Assembly (NCBI RefSeq): GCF_002979515.1
Contig: NZ_PCPA01000009.1
Span: 1-64,000, forward strand
Direction: 5' to 3'
Source of the DNA: Microbacterium sp. MYb54
Lineage (GTDB): Bacteria; Actinomycetota; Actinomycetes; Actinomycetales; Microbacteriaceae
Length of the DNA stretch: 64,000 bases
The number at the start of each line of letters is the position of its first letter. The first letter of the stretch is position 1. The position numbers were made by a program, and so were the translations under genes. This document shows, piece by piece, positions 44,215 to 52,517 of the stretch. The notes under the pieces are model-generated. The model saw nothing but the letters and a program-made list of their open reading frames with translations. It made no database searches and was not told where the DNA came from.

Positions 44215-44964
44215 TCAGTCGAGCAGGTGACGCAGGTAGCGGGTCGGATGCTCGAGGAACGAGCGCCAGTGGTTCACGATCTCGAGGTCGTTCCATTCGG
44301 CCGGGCGCACGCCCCACTCCCCCACCTCGAGGATCTTCGCCCCGGGGAGAGCCGCCAGCACCGGCGAGTGCGTCGCGCACAGCACCTGGCCGCCCTCGTC
44401 GGCGATGCGGCGCAGCACCGCGATGAGAGCGAGGGTCGAGTTGAAGGAAAGCGCCGCCTCCGGCTCATCGAGGCAGTAGAAGCCGGGCTCATCGAACCGG
44501 CTCTCCAGGATCGCGAGGAACGATTCGCCGTGGCTCATCTCGTGGAAAGCCGCATCGGCACCCCCGGGATTCTCCTCGAGATAGGTGTAGAACGAGTGCA
44601 TCGTCTCGGCCCGGAGGAAGAACCCCCACCGGTTCGCGCCCACACCCCGCTGCAGCTGGAGCCAGTCCGACAGCGGCGACTCAGTCGCACGGGTCGTGTG
44701 CATGGCCTGCCGCGACCCGCCCTCCGGGGAGAGGCCGTACGCGATCGCGATGCCCTCGACCAGGGTGGACTTGCCGCTGCCGTTCTCGCCCACGAGGAAC
44801 GTGACACCCGGGTCGAGGTCGATCCCCTCGCGCAGCACCTGGGCGACAGCGGGGATGTCGGTCGGCCAGCCCGCGCCGGGCGTCGGGGCGTCGTCGTTCG
44901 GACGCACCGCCACGACCGGCTGCTGCCGCCGACGCCGAGAGCTCGGCTCCCAGAACGCGTCCAT
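44215..44964 (-). CDS. AAA/ABC-type ATPase (predicted ATPase, AAA_21-like)
   Basis: 249 residues from ATG 44964, preceded by GGAGG with ideal spacing. Walker A LVGENGSGKST, signature-like HGESFLAIL, Walker B FYCLDEPEAALS and ATHSPVLAALPGA. The whole protein is one ATP-binding-cassette-like head domain without membrane or nuclease part. Such freestanding ATPases are widespread and mostly uncharacterised. It sits between tetR and sdaA on the same strand but is not clearly linked to either. Confidence 0.8.
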   Translation of the reverse strand: MDAFWEPSSRRRRQQPVVAVRPNDDAPTPGAGWPTDIPAVAQVLREGIDLDPGVTFLVGENGSGKSTLVEGIAIAYGLSPEGGSRQAMHTTRATESPLSDWLQLQRGVGANRWGFFLRAETMHSFYTYLEENPGGADAAFHEMSHGESFLAILESRFDEPGFYCLDEPEAALSFNSTLALIAVLRRIADEGGQVLCATHSPVLAALPGAKILEVGEWGVRPAEWNDLEIVNHWRSFLEHPTRYLRHLLD

Positions 44965-45060
44965 CCGATTCCTCCCCGTCACGTGCCCGCTCGTGCGCGC
45001 TCCGAGGAGACTACCGGCGGAGTCCGACACGGCAGCGAGGGGTCGGCAGCGCTGGGGCCG

Positions 45061-46557
45061 TCAGCACTCGATGACGTTGACCGCGAGACCGCCCTCGCTG
45101 GTCTCCTTGTACTTCGTCGACATGTCGGCGCCCGTCTGCCGCATCGTCTCCACGACCGCATCCAGCGAGACGTAGTGACTGCCGTCACCGCGCAGGGCGA
45201 GACGAGCGGCGGTCACGGCCGTCGACGCGGCGATCGCGTTGCGCTCGATGCACGGGATCTGCACGAGGCCGCCGATCGGGTCGCAGGTGAGACCGAGGTG
45301 GTGCTCCATCGCGATCTCGGCGGCGTTCTCGATCTGGCGGTTCGTGCCGCCCATCACCGCGGTCAGGCCTCCGGCTGCCATGGCGCAGGCGGATCCGACC
45401 TCGGCCTGGCATCCGCCCTCGGCCCCGGAGATCGACGCGTTGGCTTTGAACAGCGACCCGAGTGCGGTGGCCGTCAGCAGGAAGCGACGGATGCCTCGGC
45501 GACGGTTCGCCTCTGCCGTCTGCTCCTCATCGAGGTCGCCCCCGTCGGTCACGGCCCTGACCTCCGGCTCGAAGCCCAGCAGCGCACTGCCGACCAGCTC
45601 ACCGTAGGGCGTCACCGCATTGCCCGCCCCGAGTCCCGAGTCGGCGAGGAACCGCCACCAGTACATGGCGACGGCGGGGAGGATTCCGGCAGCACCGTTC
45701 GTGGGCGCGGTGACCACTCGTCCGCCCGCCGCGTTCTCCTCGTTGACGGCCAGAGCGAAGGCGCCCAGCCACTCACCCGGCAGCTCGCGATGACCGTCGG
45801 CCTCGACCTCTTCGAGCTGGCCGCGGATCACCCCGGCCCGTCGCTTGACCTTCAGGAAGCCGGGCAGCGTCCCCTCGGCGTGGAGACCAGCATCGACGCA
45901 CCCCGACATCGCGTCCCAGATCGCGTCGAGGCCGGCAGCGACCTCTTCCTCGCTGCGCAATGAGGACTCATTGAGCCGGGCGACCTCGGCGATCGAGAGC
46001 CCGTTCTCGTCGCAGAGGGCGAGCAACGATGCGGCATCCGCATACGAGTACGGGAAACCCGCGGTCGTGATCTTCGCTTCCTCGCCGTCGCGACGGATGA
46101 ACCCGCCGCCCACCGAGTAGTACGTGTCCTCGGCGACCGTCTGCCCCGTGGCATCCCACGCGGTGATCGTCATGGCGTTCGGGTGCCCGGGAAGCCGCGT
46201 GCGCGGGGCGAAGACGATGTCGTCCTTCACGAACGGGACCTCGTGCGTGCCGTCGATGCGGATCACGGCGTGCTCGGGCAGGTCGGTCCAGGCGGCGCGG
46301 ACTTCGGCGGGGTCGCACGCCTCGGGCGTGAGTCCGCAGAGGCCGGCGACCACCGCATCCGGCGTCCCGTGCCCGATTCCGGTCGCTCCGAGAGACCCGT
46401 AGAGCGTGCTGCCGACGCGGGCCACCGTAGGGAGGATGCCGGTTGCGGTGAGGCGTCGCGCGAAGTCGAGGGCCGCCCGCATCGGGCCGACCGTATGGGA
46501 GCTCGAAGGCCCCACTCCGATGGAGAAGAGGTCGAAGGCCGAGACGTACGCTGTCAC
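45061..46557 (-). CDS. sdaA: L-serine ammonia-lyase (Fe-S type, single chain)
   Basis: 498 residues. It deaminates L-serine to pyruvate with a [4Fe-4S] cluster. The beta domain at the N-terminus ([21 protein letters not shown]) is fused to the alpha domain with [20 protein letters not shown] and [18 protein letters not shown], which supply the cluster cysteines. It is longer than most (about 460) through internal loops. Start GTG 46557 lies six bases after TAGCCT (46564-46569, minus strand), so a leaderless transcript is likely. Confidence 0.92.
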   Translation of the reverse strand: MTAYVSAFDLFSIGVGPSSSHTVGPMRAALDFARRLTATGILPTVARVGSTLYGSLGATGIGHGTPDAVVAGLCGLTPEACDPAEVRAAWTDLPEHAVIRIDGTHEVPFVKDDIVFAPRTRLPGHPNAMTITAWDATGQTVAEDTYYSVGGGFIRRDGEEAKITTAGFPYSYADAASLLALCDENGLSIAEVARLNESSLRSEEEVAAGLDAIWDAMSGCVDAGLHAEGTLPGFLKVKRRAGVIRGQLEEVEADGHRELPGEWLGAFALAVNEENAAGGRVVTAPTNGAAGILPAVAMYWWRFLADSGLGAGNAVTPYGELVGSALLGFEPEVRAVTDGGDLDEEQTAEANRRRGIRRFLLTATALGSLFKANASISGAEGGCQAEVGSACAMAAGGLTAVMGGTNRQIENAAEIAMEHHLGLTCDPIGGLVQIPCIERNAIAASTAVTAARLALRGDGSHYVSLDAVVETMRQTGADMSTKYKETSEGGLAVNVIEC

Positions 46558-46682
46558 TCCTCCAGGCTACGCCGGATTCGCCGCTTCGGTTCACCGGGAT
46601 TAACCCGCCGCCACGTCAACCCCCTTCAACCGGGCTCTCGGTCGCGACATGCTGATCGGACACATCGCCGAAAGGGCCCATC

Positions 46683-46976
46683 ATGACGAACAGCAATCCC
46701 GAGCCGGAGCCGACCGACGAGCTCTCGCCCGAGGCACAGACCCCCACGCCCGCCTCGTCGGACACGAGCGAGGGCGAGGTGACGACGCCGGCGGAGGCCG
46801 ACTCCCCCGAAGACGCCGACCCGAGCGAACTTCCCAGCACCGAAGACCTCGAAGAGCCGAGCACCGAGAAGGCTCCGGGCGAGGAGCCGAAAGCACCGAA
46901 GCGCACCGACCCCGAGCCCGACCACGAAGCCGTCGGCATCGGCGTGATCGACGCGGAGGATCCGCAGGCCGACTGA
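46683..46976 (+). CDS. Small acidic, probably disordered protein
   Basis: 97 residues, about a third Glu/Asp and many Pro/Ser/Thr, with no hydrophobic core until the C-terminal VGIGVIDAEDPQ. GAAAGG lies seven to eight bases before the ATG. It is between the divergent sdaA promoter and a long terminator palindrome. Function unknown. The conserved-looking C-terminus and ribosome-binding site argue for a real gene. Confidence 0.55.
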   Translation: MTNSNPEPEPTDELSPEAQTPTPASSDTSEGEVTTPAEADSPEDADPSELPSTEDLEEPSTEKAPGEEPKAPKRTDPEPDHEAVGIGVIDAEDPQAD

Positions 46977-47000
46977 GCCCGCGGCCGGTACCCTCACAGC

Positions 47001-47057
47001 TCCGGTCGCACTTCCTGCCGCGAGATCGGCGATCGAGCGGCAGGAAGTGCGACCGGA
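47001..47057. terminator. Perfect 21-bp inverted repeat between convergent genes
   Basis: Arms 47001-47021 and 47037-47057 are exactly complementary with a 15-nt loop. Located between the stops of two convergent genes, so it can terminate both; no T-run follows. Its length is unusual for a terminator here. Confidence 0.65.
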
Positions 47058-47073
47058 ACAGACGTGGATGCAG

Positions 47074-48804
47074 CTATTCGACGAGTTTGCCCGCGGTGTC
47101 GACCTCGCGCATGAGCTCGGCGATCTCCGGCGAGATGGCGGGGATCGGCTCGCGGGTCACACCATCGGTCGGCGACCACACCAGGTTCACCTGCAGCGTG
47201 GGGTCGCTGTCGGGGAAGTCGCTGCGGTTGTGGCATCCGCGCGTCTCCCGGCGCTCCAGCGCAGCCTCGAGAGTGGCCCTGGCGGCGAGCGCCGACGCCT
47301 TGAGGTCGAACGCATGCGCAAGGTCTTGGAACCCGGCGATGTCGGGGTGGATGCCGATGTCCTCCATGCGCCCCTCGATCATGTCGAGGTCGGCGAGGCC
47401 GGCGAGCAGCCCTTCCTCCGAGCGCACGACGCCCGCGTACTCGGTCATGAGGTTGCGGATCGCGCGCTGGAGGGCACGGACGTTCTCGCGGCCCTCCGCT
47501 GCCAGCAGATCGTCGATCTCGGCCCGCGCTTCAGCCACCGCCGTCGCCGACCGGCGCTGCGCGTCGAGCCCGGCCGCATGCTCCATGGCCGCCTGCCCGA
47601 CGATGCGTCCGTAGACGAGCAGCTCGATGAGCGAGTTGCCGCCGAGACGGTTGGCGCCGTGCAGTCCGCTCGACGCCTCGCCGATCGCGTGGAGCCCGTC
47701 GACGTCGGTCTGGTGGTCTTCCGGACGCACCCAGACCCCACCCATCGAGTAGTGCGCGGTCGGCGCGATCTCGATCGGATCGGTCGTGATGTCGAGCATC
47801 TGCAGCTCCATCATCGTCTGGTAGACGCGGGGCAGACGGGTCATGATCGTCTCGCGCGGCAGGTGCGAGACATCGAGCCAGACGCCGCCGTTCTCGGTGC
47901 CGCGTCCTTCCTGGATCTCGGTGTAGGCGGCGAGGGCGACGCGGTCGCGGGTCGAAAGCTCCATGCGCTCCGGGTCGTACTTCTCCATGAACCGCTCGCC
48001 GAGGGCGTTGCGGAGGATGCCGCCCTCCCCGCGAGCAGCCTCGGAGATCAGCGTGCCGGCCGCGCTCTCGGGCTCGATGATGCCTGAGGGGTGGAACTGC
48101 ACGAGCTCGGGGTCGCGCAGGCGGGCACCGGCATCGACCGCGAGGCGGAACGAGTCGCCCGTGTTCTCGTCGCGGCGGGACGAGGTGCGCCGCCAGATGC
48201 GGTTGTGACCGCCCGCGGCGAGGATCACGGCATCCGCGTGGATGAGGTAGCGGGTGCCGTCGGCCTGGTCGAAGCCGTACGCGCCGAACACCACGTTGTC
48301 GCGCACGAGCAGGCGCGTGATGTAGACGTGGTCGAGGATCGGAACTTCGAGCTGCTCGGCCTTGCGCACGAGGGTGCGCTGGATCTCGAGGCCCGTGTAG
48401 TCACCGGCGAACGCGGTGCGGCGGAAGGTGTGGGCACCGAAGAAGCGCTGCGAGATGCGGCCGTCGTCTTCGCGGGCGAAGTCCATCCCCCAGCGCTCCA
48501 AATCGCGGATGCCGCGCTCGGCGCCCTGCGTGACGATCTCGACCGTGTGCGGGTTGGCGAGCAGGTAGCTCTCCTTGATGGTGTCGGCCGCGTGCTGCTG
48601 CCAGCTGTCGTCGGAGTCCATCGTGCCCAGTGCCGCGTTGATGCCGCCGGCGGCAAGCGAGGTGTGCGCATCCTGCCGCGGTCGTTTACCCACGGCGAGC
48701 ACGTCGACACCGTGTTCGGCGATCTCGATCGCTGCCCGCAGGCCCGAGCCTCCGGTGCCGATGACGAGGACGGTGGTGGATATCTGACGTTCGCGCGTAG
48801 CCAT
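47074..48804 (-). CDS. Succinate dehydrogenase/fumarate reductase/L-aspartate oxidase-type flavoprotein
   Basis: 576 residues from ATG 48804. FAD motif VLVIGTGGSGLRAAIEIAEHG, the covalent-flavin/active-site region HTSLAAGGINAALGT, PTAHYSMGGVWV and GLHGANRLGGNSLIELLVYGR. No iron-sulfur or membrane-anchor subunit is adjacent, unlike an sdh operon, and nadA/nadC are absent, so neither role is certain. TACCGT lies seven bases before the ATG (leaderless). Divergent from a LysR gene with a shared palindrome (48817-48837). Confidence 0.82.
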   Translation of the reverse strand: MATRERQISTTVLVIGTGGSGLRAAIEIAEHGVDVLAVGKRPRQDAHTSLAAGGINAALGTMDSDDSWQQHAADTIKESYLLANPHTVEIVTQGAERGIRDLERWGMDFAREDDGRISQRFFGAHTFRRTAFAGDYTGLEIQRTLVRKAEQLEVPILDHVYITRLLVRDNVVFGAYGFDQADGTRYLIHADAVILAAGGHNRIWRRTSSRRDENTGDSFRLAVDAGARLRDPELVQFHPSGIIEPESAAGTLISEAARGEGGILRNALGERFMEKYDPERMELSTRDRVALAAYTEIQEGRGTENGGVWLDVSHLPRETIMTRLPRVYQTMMELQMLDITTDPIEIAPTAHYSMGGVWVRPEDHQTDVDGLHAIGEASSGLHGANRLGGNSLIELLVYGRIVGQAAMEHAAGLDAQRRSATAVAEARAEIDDLLAAEGRENVRALQRAIRNLMTEYAGVVRSEEGLLAGLADLDMIEGRMEDIGIHPDIAGFQDLAHAFDLKASALAARATLEAALERRETRGCHNRSDFPDSDPTLQVNLVWSPTDGVTREPIPAISPEIAELMREVDTAGKLVE

Positions 48805-48816
48805 GCGATCCACGGT

Positions 48817-48837
48817 AGTTAGGGGATCCTAATAACT
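48817..48837. promoter_or_regulatory. Inverted repeat between divergent flavoprotein and LysR genes
   Basis: AGTTA-N11-TAACT, the size and form of a LysR-type binding site, adjoining the -10 (TACCGT, 48812-48817) of the flavoprotein gene. Confidence 0.5.
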
Positions 48838-48881
48838 CCAATGCATAGTCCGACTTGAAACGATACGGGTAGGCTATGGCC

Positions 48882-49811
48882 ATGAACCTCGAGCAGCTCC
48901 GCGGGTTCGTCGAGGTCGCGCGTCTCGGACACTTCACCCGCGCCTCCGAGCACCTGCACCTGGCACAGCCGTCGCTGAGCCGACAGATCTCGACTCTCGA
49001 GCGCGAACTCGGCGCCGAACTGTTCCACCGCGCACGCGGCCACATCGCTCTCACGGCTGCCGGCGAGACGCTCCTCCCCCGCGCACAGCGCATGCTCGCC
49101 GAGGCCGATGCCATCCGCGACGAGATGGGGGAACTGGCAGGCCTGCGCCGCGGACGCGTGCGCCTGGGCGCACCGCCCACCCTCTGCATCAGCCTCGTCG
49201 CCGAAGCGATCAGCTCGTTCCATTCGGCGCATCCCGGCATCGACCTGCACCTGACCGAGAGCGGCTCCCGTCGACTCGTCGAAGAGCTCGCCGTCGGCGC
49301 GGTCGACATCGCGCTCATCACCGAATCCGACGGCCCACCGCCCTCAGGGTTCAGCCTCACGCGGATGCCCCTGCTCACCGAAGAACTCGTCGTCGTGTCA
49401 GCTGCGACCGAGCCGCCGGTGTCGAGCTCGGCATCGATGACGCTCCACCACCTCGCCACCCTCCCGCTGATCGCCCTCGACGAGACCTACGAGCTTCGAG
49501 CGACGACCGACGCGGCCTTCCGCGCCGAGGGGCTTCGACCCAACCACGTGCTCGAGGGTGCGGAGATGGATGCCGTGCTGCGCTTCGTCGAGCGCGGTGT
49601 CGGCGTCGCGGTGGTTCCGGCGATGGTGCTGCTCGATCGCCCTGCACTGCGTTCCGTCCGGCTGACGCACCCCATGATGACCCGCACCGTGAGCCTCGCC
49701 CATCGCGCCGATGTCACTCCGGCCGTCGCCGTCGCCGCGATCCGCCGCGTGATCGTCGCCACGGCCGCAGAGGTCGCCGGCCGCGACCCGGCGATCACCA
49801 GCCTGCTCTGA
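48882..49811 (+). CDS. LysR-family transcriptional regulator
   Basis: 309 residues from ATG 48882 (MNLEQLRGFVEV), six bases after TAGGCT (48870-48875); the in-frame ATG at 48876 directly abuts that -10 and is less likely. Helix-turn-helix ARLGHFTRASEHLHLAQPSL and SRQISTLERELG, then the effector domain. Probably controls the divergent flavoprotein gene. Confidence 0.9.
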   Translation: MNLEQLRGFVEVARLGHFTRASEHLHLAQPSLSRQISTLERELGAELFHRARGHIALTAAGETLLPRAQRMLAEADAIRDEMGELAGLRRGRVRLGAPPTLCISLVAEAISSFHSAHPGIDLHLTESGSRRLVEELAVGAVDIALITESDGPPPSGFSLTRMPLLTEELVVVSAATEPPVSSSASMTLHHLATLPLIALDETYELRATTDAAFRAEGLRPNHVLEGAEMDAVLRFVERGVGVAVVPAMVLLDRPALRSVRLTHPMMTRTVSLAHRADVTPAVAVAAIRRVIVATAAEVAGRDPAITSLL

Positions 49812-49817
49812 CCTCGA

Positions 49818-50429
49818 TCACGCGCGCTCAGCACGCAGCTTCAGCCAACGTTCCCGCGTGAGGAAGGCGAGCTGCCCGGTCTTCTGCGACAGGACCACGC
49901 GCGGGCCGAGCTCGAAACCGGACTTCTGCGCCCTCGCGACAGCGCGCCCGTTGTCCACATCCGGTTCGATGACCACCCGGTCGACCTCAGGGCTCGAGAA
50001 CAGGAACTCCGCCACCGCGTCGACGAGCCTGCTCATGAATCCCGGCACGACGATGCCGCGATCGCCCAGCAGGAAGTGGATGCCGGCATCACCTCGGAGT
50101 GGCGCATAGGCCTCGCCGAGCGGATCGTTCTCCGGTTCGTAGGTCTGCAGCAGCACGACGGGCAGTCCGTCTCGGCGGATGAGGAACGCGTGATGGCTGG
50201 TCAACCCGTCGACGTAGAGGTAGAGGTCACGGACCTCGTCGGGTGACAGTGCCGAGAGCCCCCAGAAGCGGGAGCTGGGACGGGACACCCACTCATGGAG
50301 GATCGCCAGGTCGGCGACCGGATCGAGCACCGTGAACTCCAGGCGTCCGAGCTCTGCGGAGTCGATCGTGCGGACGACGGCTCCGGCCGGCCCGCTCACG
50401 AGGCGCGACGGGTTGCGGGTGACGGTCAT
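49818..50429 (-). CDS. GNAT acyltransferase, siderophore type (second copy of the operon)
   Basis: 203 residues. ILHEWVSRPSSRFWGL, IHFLLGDRGIVVPGF and VVIEPDVDNGRAVARAQKSGFEL are typical of IucB/AlcB-like acyltransferases that acylate N-hydroxylated diamines. Last gene of the siderophore operon; its ATG overlaps the acylase stop (ATGA, 50426-50429). A second acyltransferase suggests two different acyl groups or a tailoring step. Confidence 0.85.
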   Translation of the reverse strand: MTVTRNPSRLVSGPAGAVVRTIDSAELGRLEFTVLDPVADLAILHEWVSRPSSRFWGLSALSPDEVRDLYLYVDGLTSHHAFLIRRDGLPVVLLQTYEPENDPLGEAYAPLRGDAGIHFLLGDRGIVVPGFMSRLVDAVAEFLFSSPEVDRVVIEPDVDNGRAVARAQKSGFELGPRVVLSQKTGQLAFLTRERWLKLRAERA

Positions 50430-52513
50430 GCGGCTCCGGTCGGGTGGTCAGCGCGCAGAGCGCTCCAGTCTGTGACGATGCGTGTCGGGTCGATGGCCGC
50501 CCAGTCGTCCAGCTGGTCGGCGAAGTGTGCGGAGTCGGGGTCGCCGGACGCCCCGAACGGCACGCTCCAGACGCTCTGCTGCCGGTCGGCGAGATCCCAC
50601 GCCCATCGCGCGACGGAGCCCCGCCACGCGCGGTCGGTGAGCCCGGGCGTCGATCCCGTGCAGCGGACCGCGTCGCCGTCACCGGACAGCGGGATGTCCA
50701 GGTTCTCGCCGGGGACGGCTGCACCCCGGACCTCGGCGAGGACGTGCAGCGGGAGCATCCGATGCGTCGCACCCCAGCGCTGCGCATCCGCGGCCTCCTC
50801 CAACGAGGCGCGCACGAGCGCGGCAGCATCGTCACGGAGCGCGGGGTGCTGCAGGATCCGAGCGAGGACGGAGGCGACCTGCCCCTCCACCCGCATCCAG
50901 GGGTCGAAGACCGCGCCGAACGGATGCGGCTCCTGCAGCGGCGACAGCGCCGGATGCGCCGTCACGGCTCGGACCAGGGCATTGCGCCACGCACCGAAGA
51001 CTCCGGCAGCTGCCGAGTCGGCATCCGCCCTCCCGTCCCAGGCGGCCAGCAGATCCCGCACCCCCGCGGCGCTCGGTGAGAGCTCGCCCGCGGGGAGCAG
51101 GGCGAGGATGGTGACGGCTGCTCCCGATTCGGTGTCGCCCCAGATCGGCCCGAACTCATCCACCGTGCGCGGATCGAGCGCGCCGAGCAGCTGTGAGATC
51201 CGGGCGGCTCGATGAGCGGACGGATAGGCCCATCCGAAGTCGATCGACGCGGCGGACGGCCGCTCGTTCGCATCGACGGCGACGTCGTGCACGGCGACCG
51301 CACTGATGCGTTCGCGGTCAGGGGCAGGCGCGGTGGATGCTGCAGGGAGGATGCGTCGTCTTTCGGCACGGTCCCGTCGCGGAACGGTGCCGACGGTCGC
51401 CGAGAGCACATCGCCGGCGCGGTCGGCGGCGAGCACCCTGTTGACGGGATCCACCCACCGGGAGAACGCCGTGATCACGTCTTGCGCAGTGCGCGCGCGC
51501 AGCAGCGGCAGGATCGCACCGAAACCGAGATCCGCCCCGGTCCGCGCCGGATGCCGCATGCTCCACGCACGCAGAGCGCCATCCGCCTCCTGCAGGTCGG
51601 TGACGATGCAGCCGTGGGCCGTCTCCAGCGCCTCGACCTCGACGGTGGCGCCCCCGCGCACCGCGATGCGATGGCGTACGACGTCGACGGGCGCCCACCC
51701 GCTGGGCCCCCACGCGTCGTAGCCGCCGTCCCGCGCCCGGAGACGCTCCTCGAAGACATCGACGCTGTGCGCGATCGCGTTCGTGATTCCCCATGCCGCG
51801 TCACCGGTGTGCCCGAAATGCGGGACGCCGGGAACTCCGGGAAACGCGAGGCCGACGACATCGAACTCCTCGCAGGCGAGACGCACCTGCTGATACGGGC
51901 CGGGGAGCTCGAACATCCGATGCGGATCCCCCGCGACGATCGGCGATCCGCTCTCGGTGCGCGAGCCGTGCAGCGCCCACGCATTGCTCCCGGCGGTCGG
52001 AGACGTGTCATCCCCGACGAACACGTCGACCCAGTCGTCGCCCAGGACGGTGGCCACCCTCTCGCGCCACAGCACGTGCGGGAACGTCGAGAACAGCACG
52101 TGCGCGACATGCAGGACGCCGAGTGGATCGTGGTCCGCCCACGGTGTGAGCGGGCGGGCGTCGCCGAAGACCTCGTCGAGGACGCGGAACTCGGAGGCAT
52201 GCTTACCGGCGGCATCCATCCCCCGGCGGACGCCGGCCGTGTACGCCCGCACGAACGTGCTGGTCTCCTCGTCGAGCGCCGCGAACGCCTGACGGGCGGT
52301 GTCGTCGATCCTCGCCCGGCGCGCGAAGACGTCCCAGTCGAGGCCCGCCTCTCCGATGAGCTCGGACAGACGCCCGGCCGAACGCAACCGGTCGACCTCG
52401 ATCTGCCACCCGCGGTCCCGCGCGGTGACCTCTCCCTGCGCGTCGGCGAGGTCCCGCGCATCCGTCGCCCGGATGTGCGGGACGCCGAGGGCGTCGCGGA
52501 ACAGCTCTGCCAT
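50426..52513 (-). CDS. Penicillin-acylase-family Ntn hydrolase in the siderophore operon
   Basis: 695 residues. The self-cleavage/nucleophile site is TAGSNAWA, Ser176 becoming the N-terminus of the beta chain; GDPHRMFELPGPYQQV and FGHTGDAAWGITNA are further family motifs. The alpha chain would be about 175 residues. No signal peptide is visible, so it should act in the cytoplasm, unlike periplasmic PvdQ. The family hydrolyses amide bonds of acylated compounds. Four bases separate it from the NIS synthetase gene, so it belongs to the operon and may trim or proofread the siderophore. Confidence 0.87.
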   Translation of the reverse strand: MAELFRDALGVPHIRATDARDLADAQGEVTARDRGWQIEVDRLRSAGRLSELIGEAGLDWDVFARRARIDDTARQAFAALDEETSTFVRAYTAGVRRGMDAAGKHASEFRVLDEVFGDARPLTPWADHDPLGVLHVAHVLFSTFPHVLWRERVATVLGDDWVDVFVGDDTSPTAGSNAWALHGSRTESGSPIVAGDPHRMFELPGPYQQVRLACEEFDVVGLAFPGVPGVPHFGHTGDAAWGITNAIAHSVDVFEERLRARDGGYDAWGPSGWAPVDVVRHRIAVRGGATVEVEALETAHGCIVTDLQEADGALRAWSMRHPARTGADLGFGAILPLLRARTAQDVITAFSRWVDPVNRVLAADRAGDVLSATVGTVPRRDRAERRRILPAASTAPAPDRERISAVAVHDVAVDANERPSAASIDFGWAYPSAHRAARISQLLGALDPRTVDEFGPIWGDTESGAAVTILALLPAGELSPSAAGVRDLLAAWDGRADADSAAAGVFGAWRNALVRAVTAHPALSPLQEPHPFGAVFDPWMRVEGQVASVLARILQHPALRDDAAALVRASLEEAADAQRWGATHRMLPLHVLAEVRGAAVPGENLDIPLSGDGDAVRCTGSTPGLTDRAWRGSVARWAWDLADRQQSVWSVPFGASGDPDSAHFADQLDDWAAIDPTRIVTDWSALRADHPTGAA

Positions 52514-52517
52514 CCGC

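Noticed and set aside
44002..45963. Long plus-strand open frame across tetR, the ATPase and sdaA
   Set aside because: It spans three well-supported genes in antisense, which indicates G+C-driven absence of stops.
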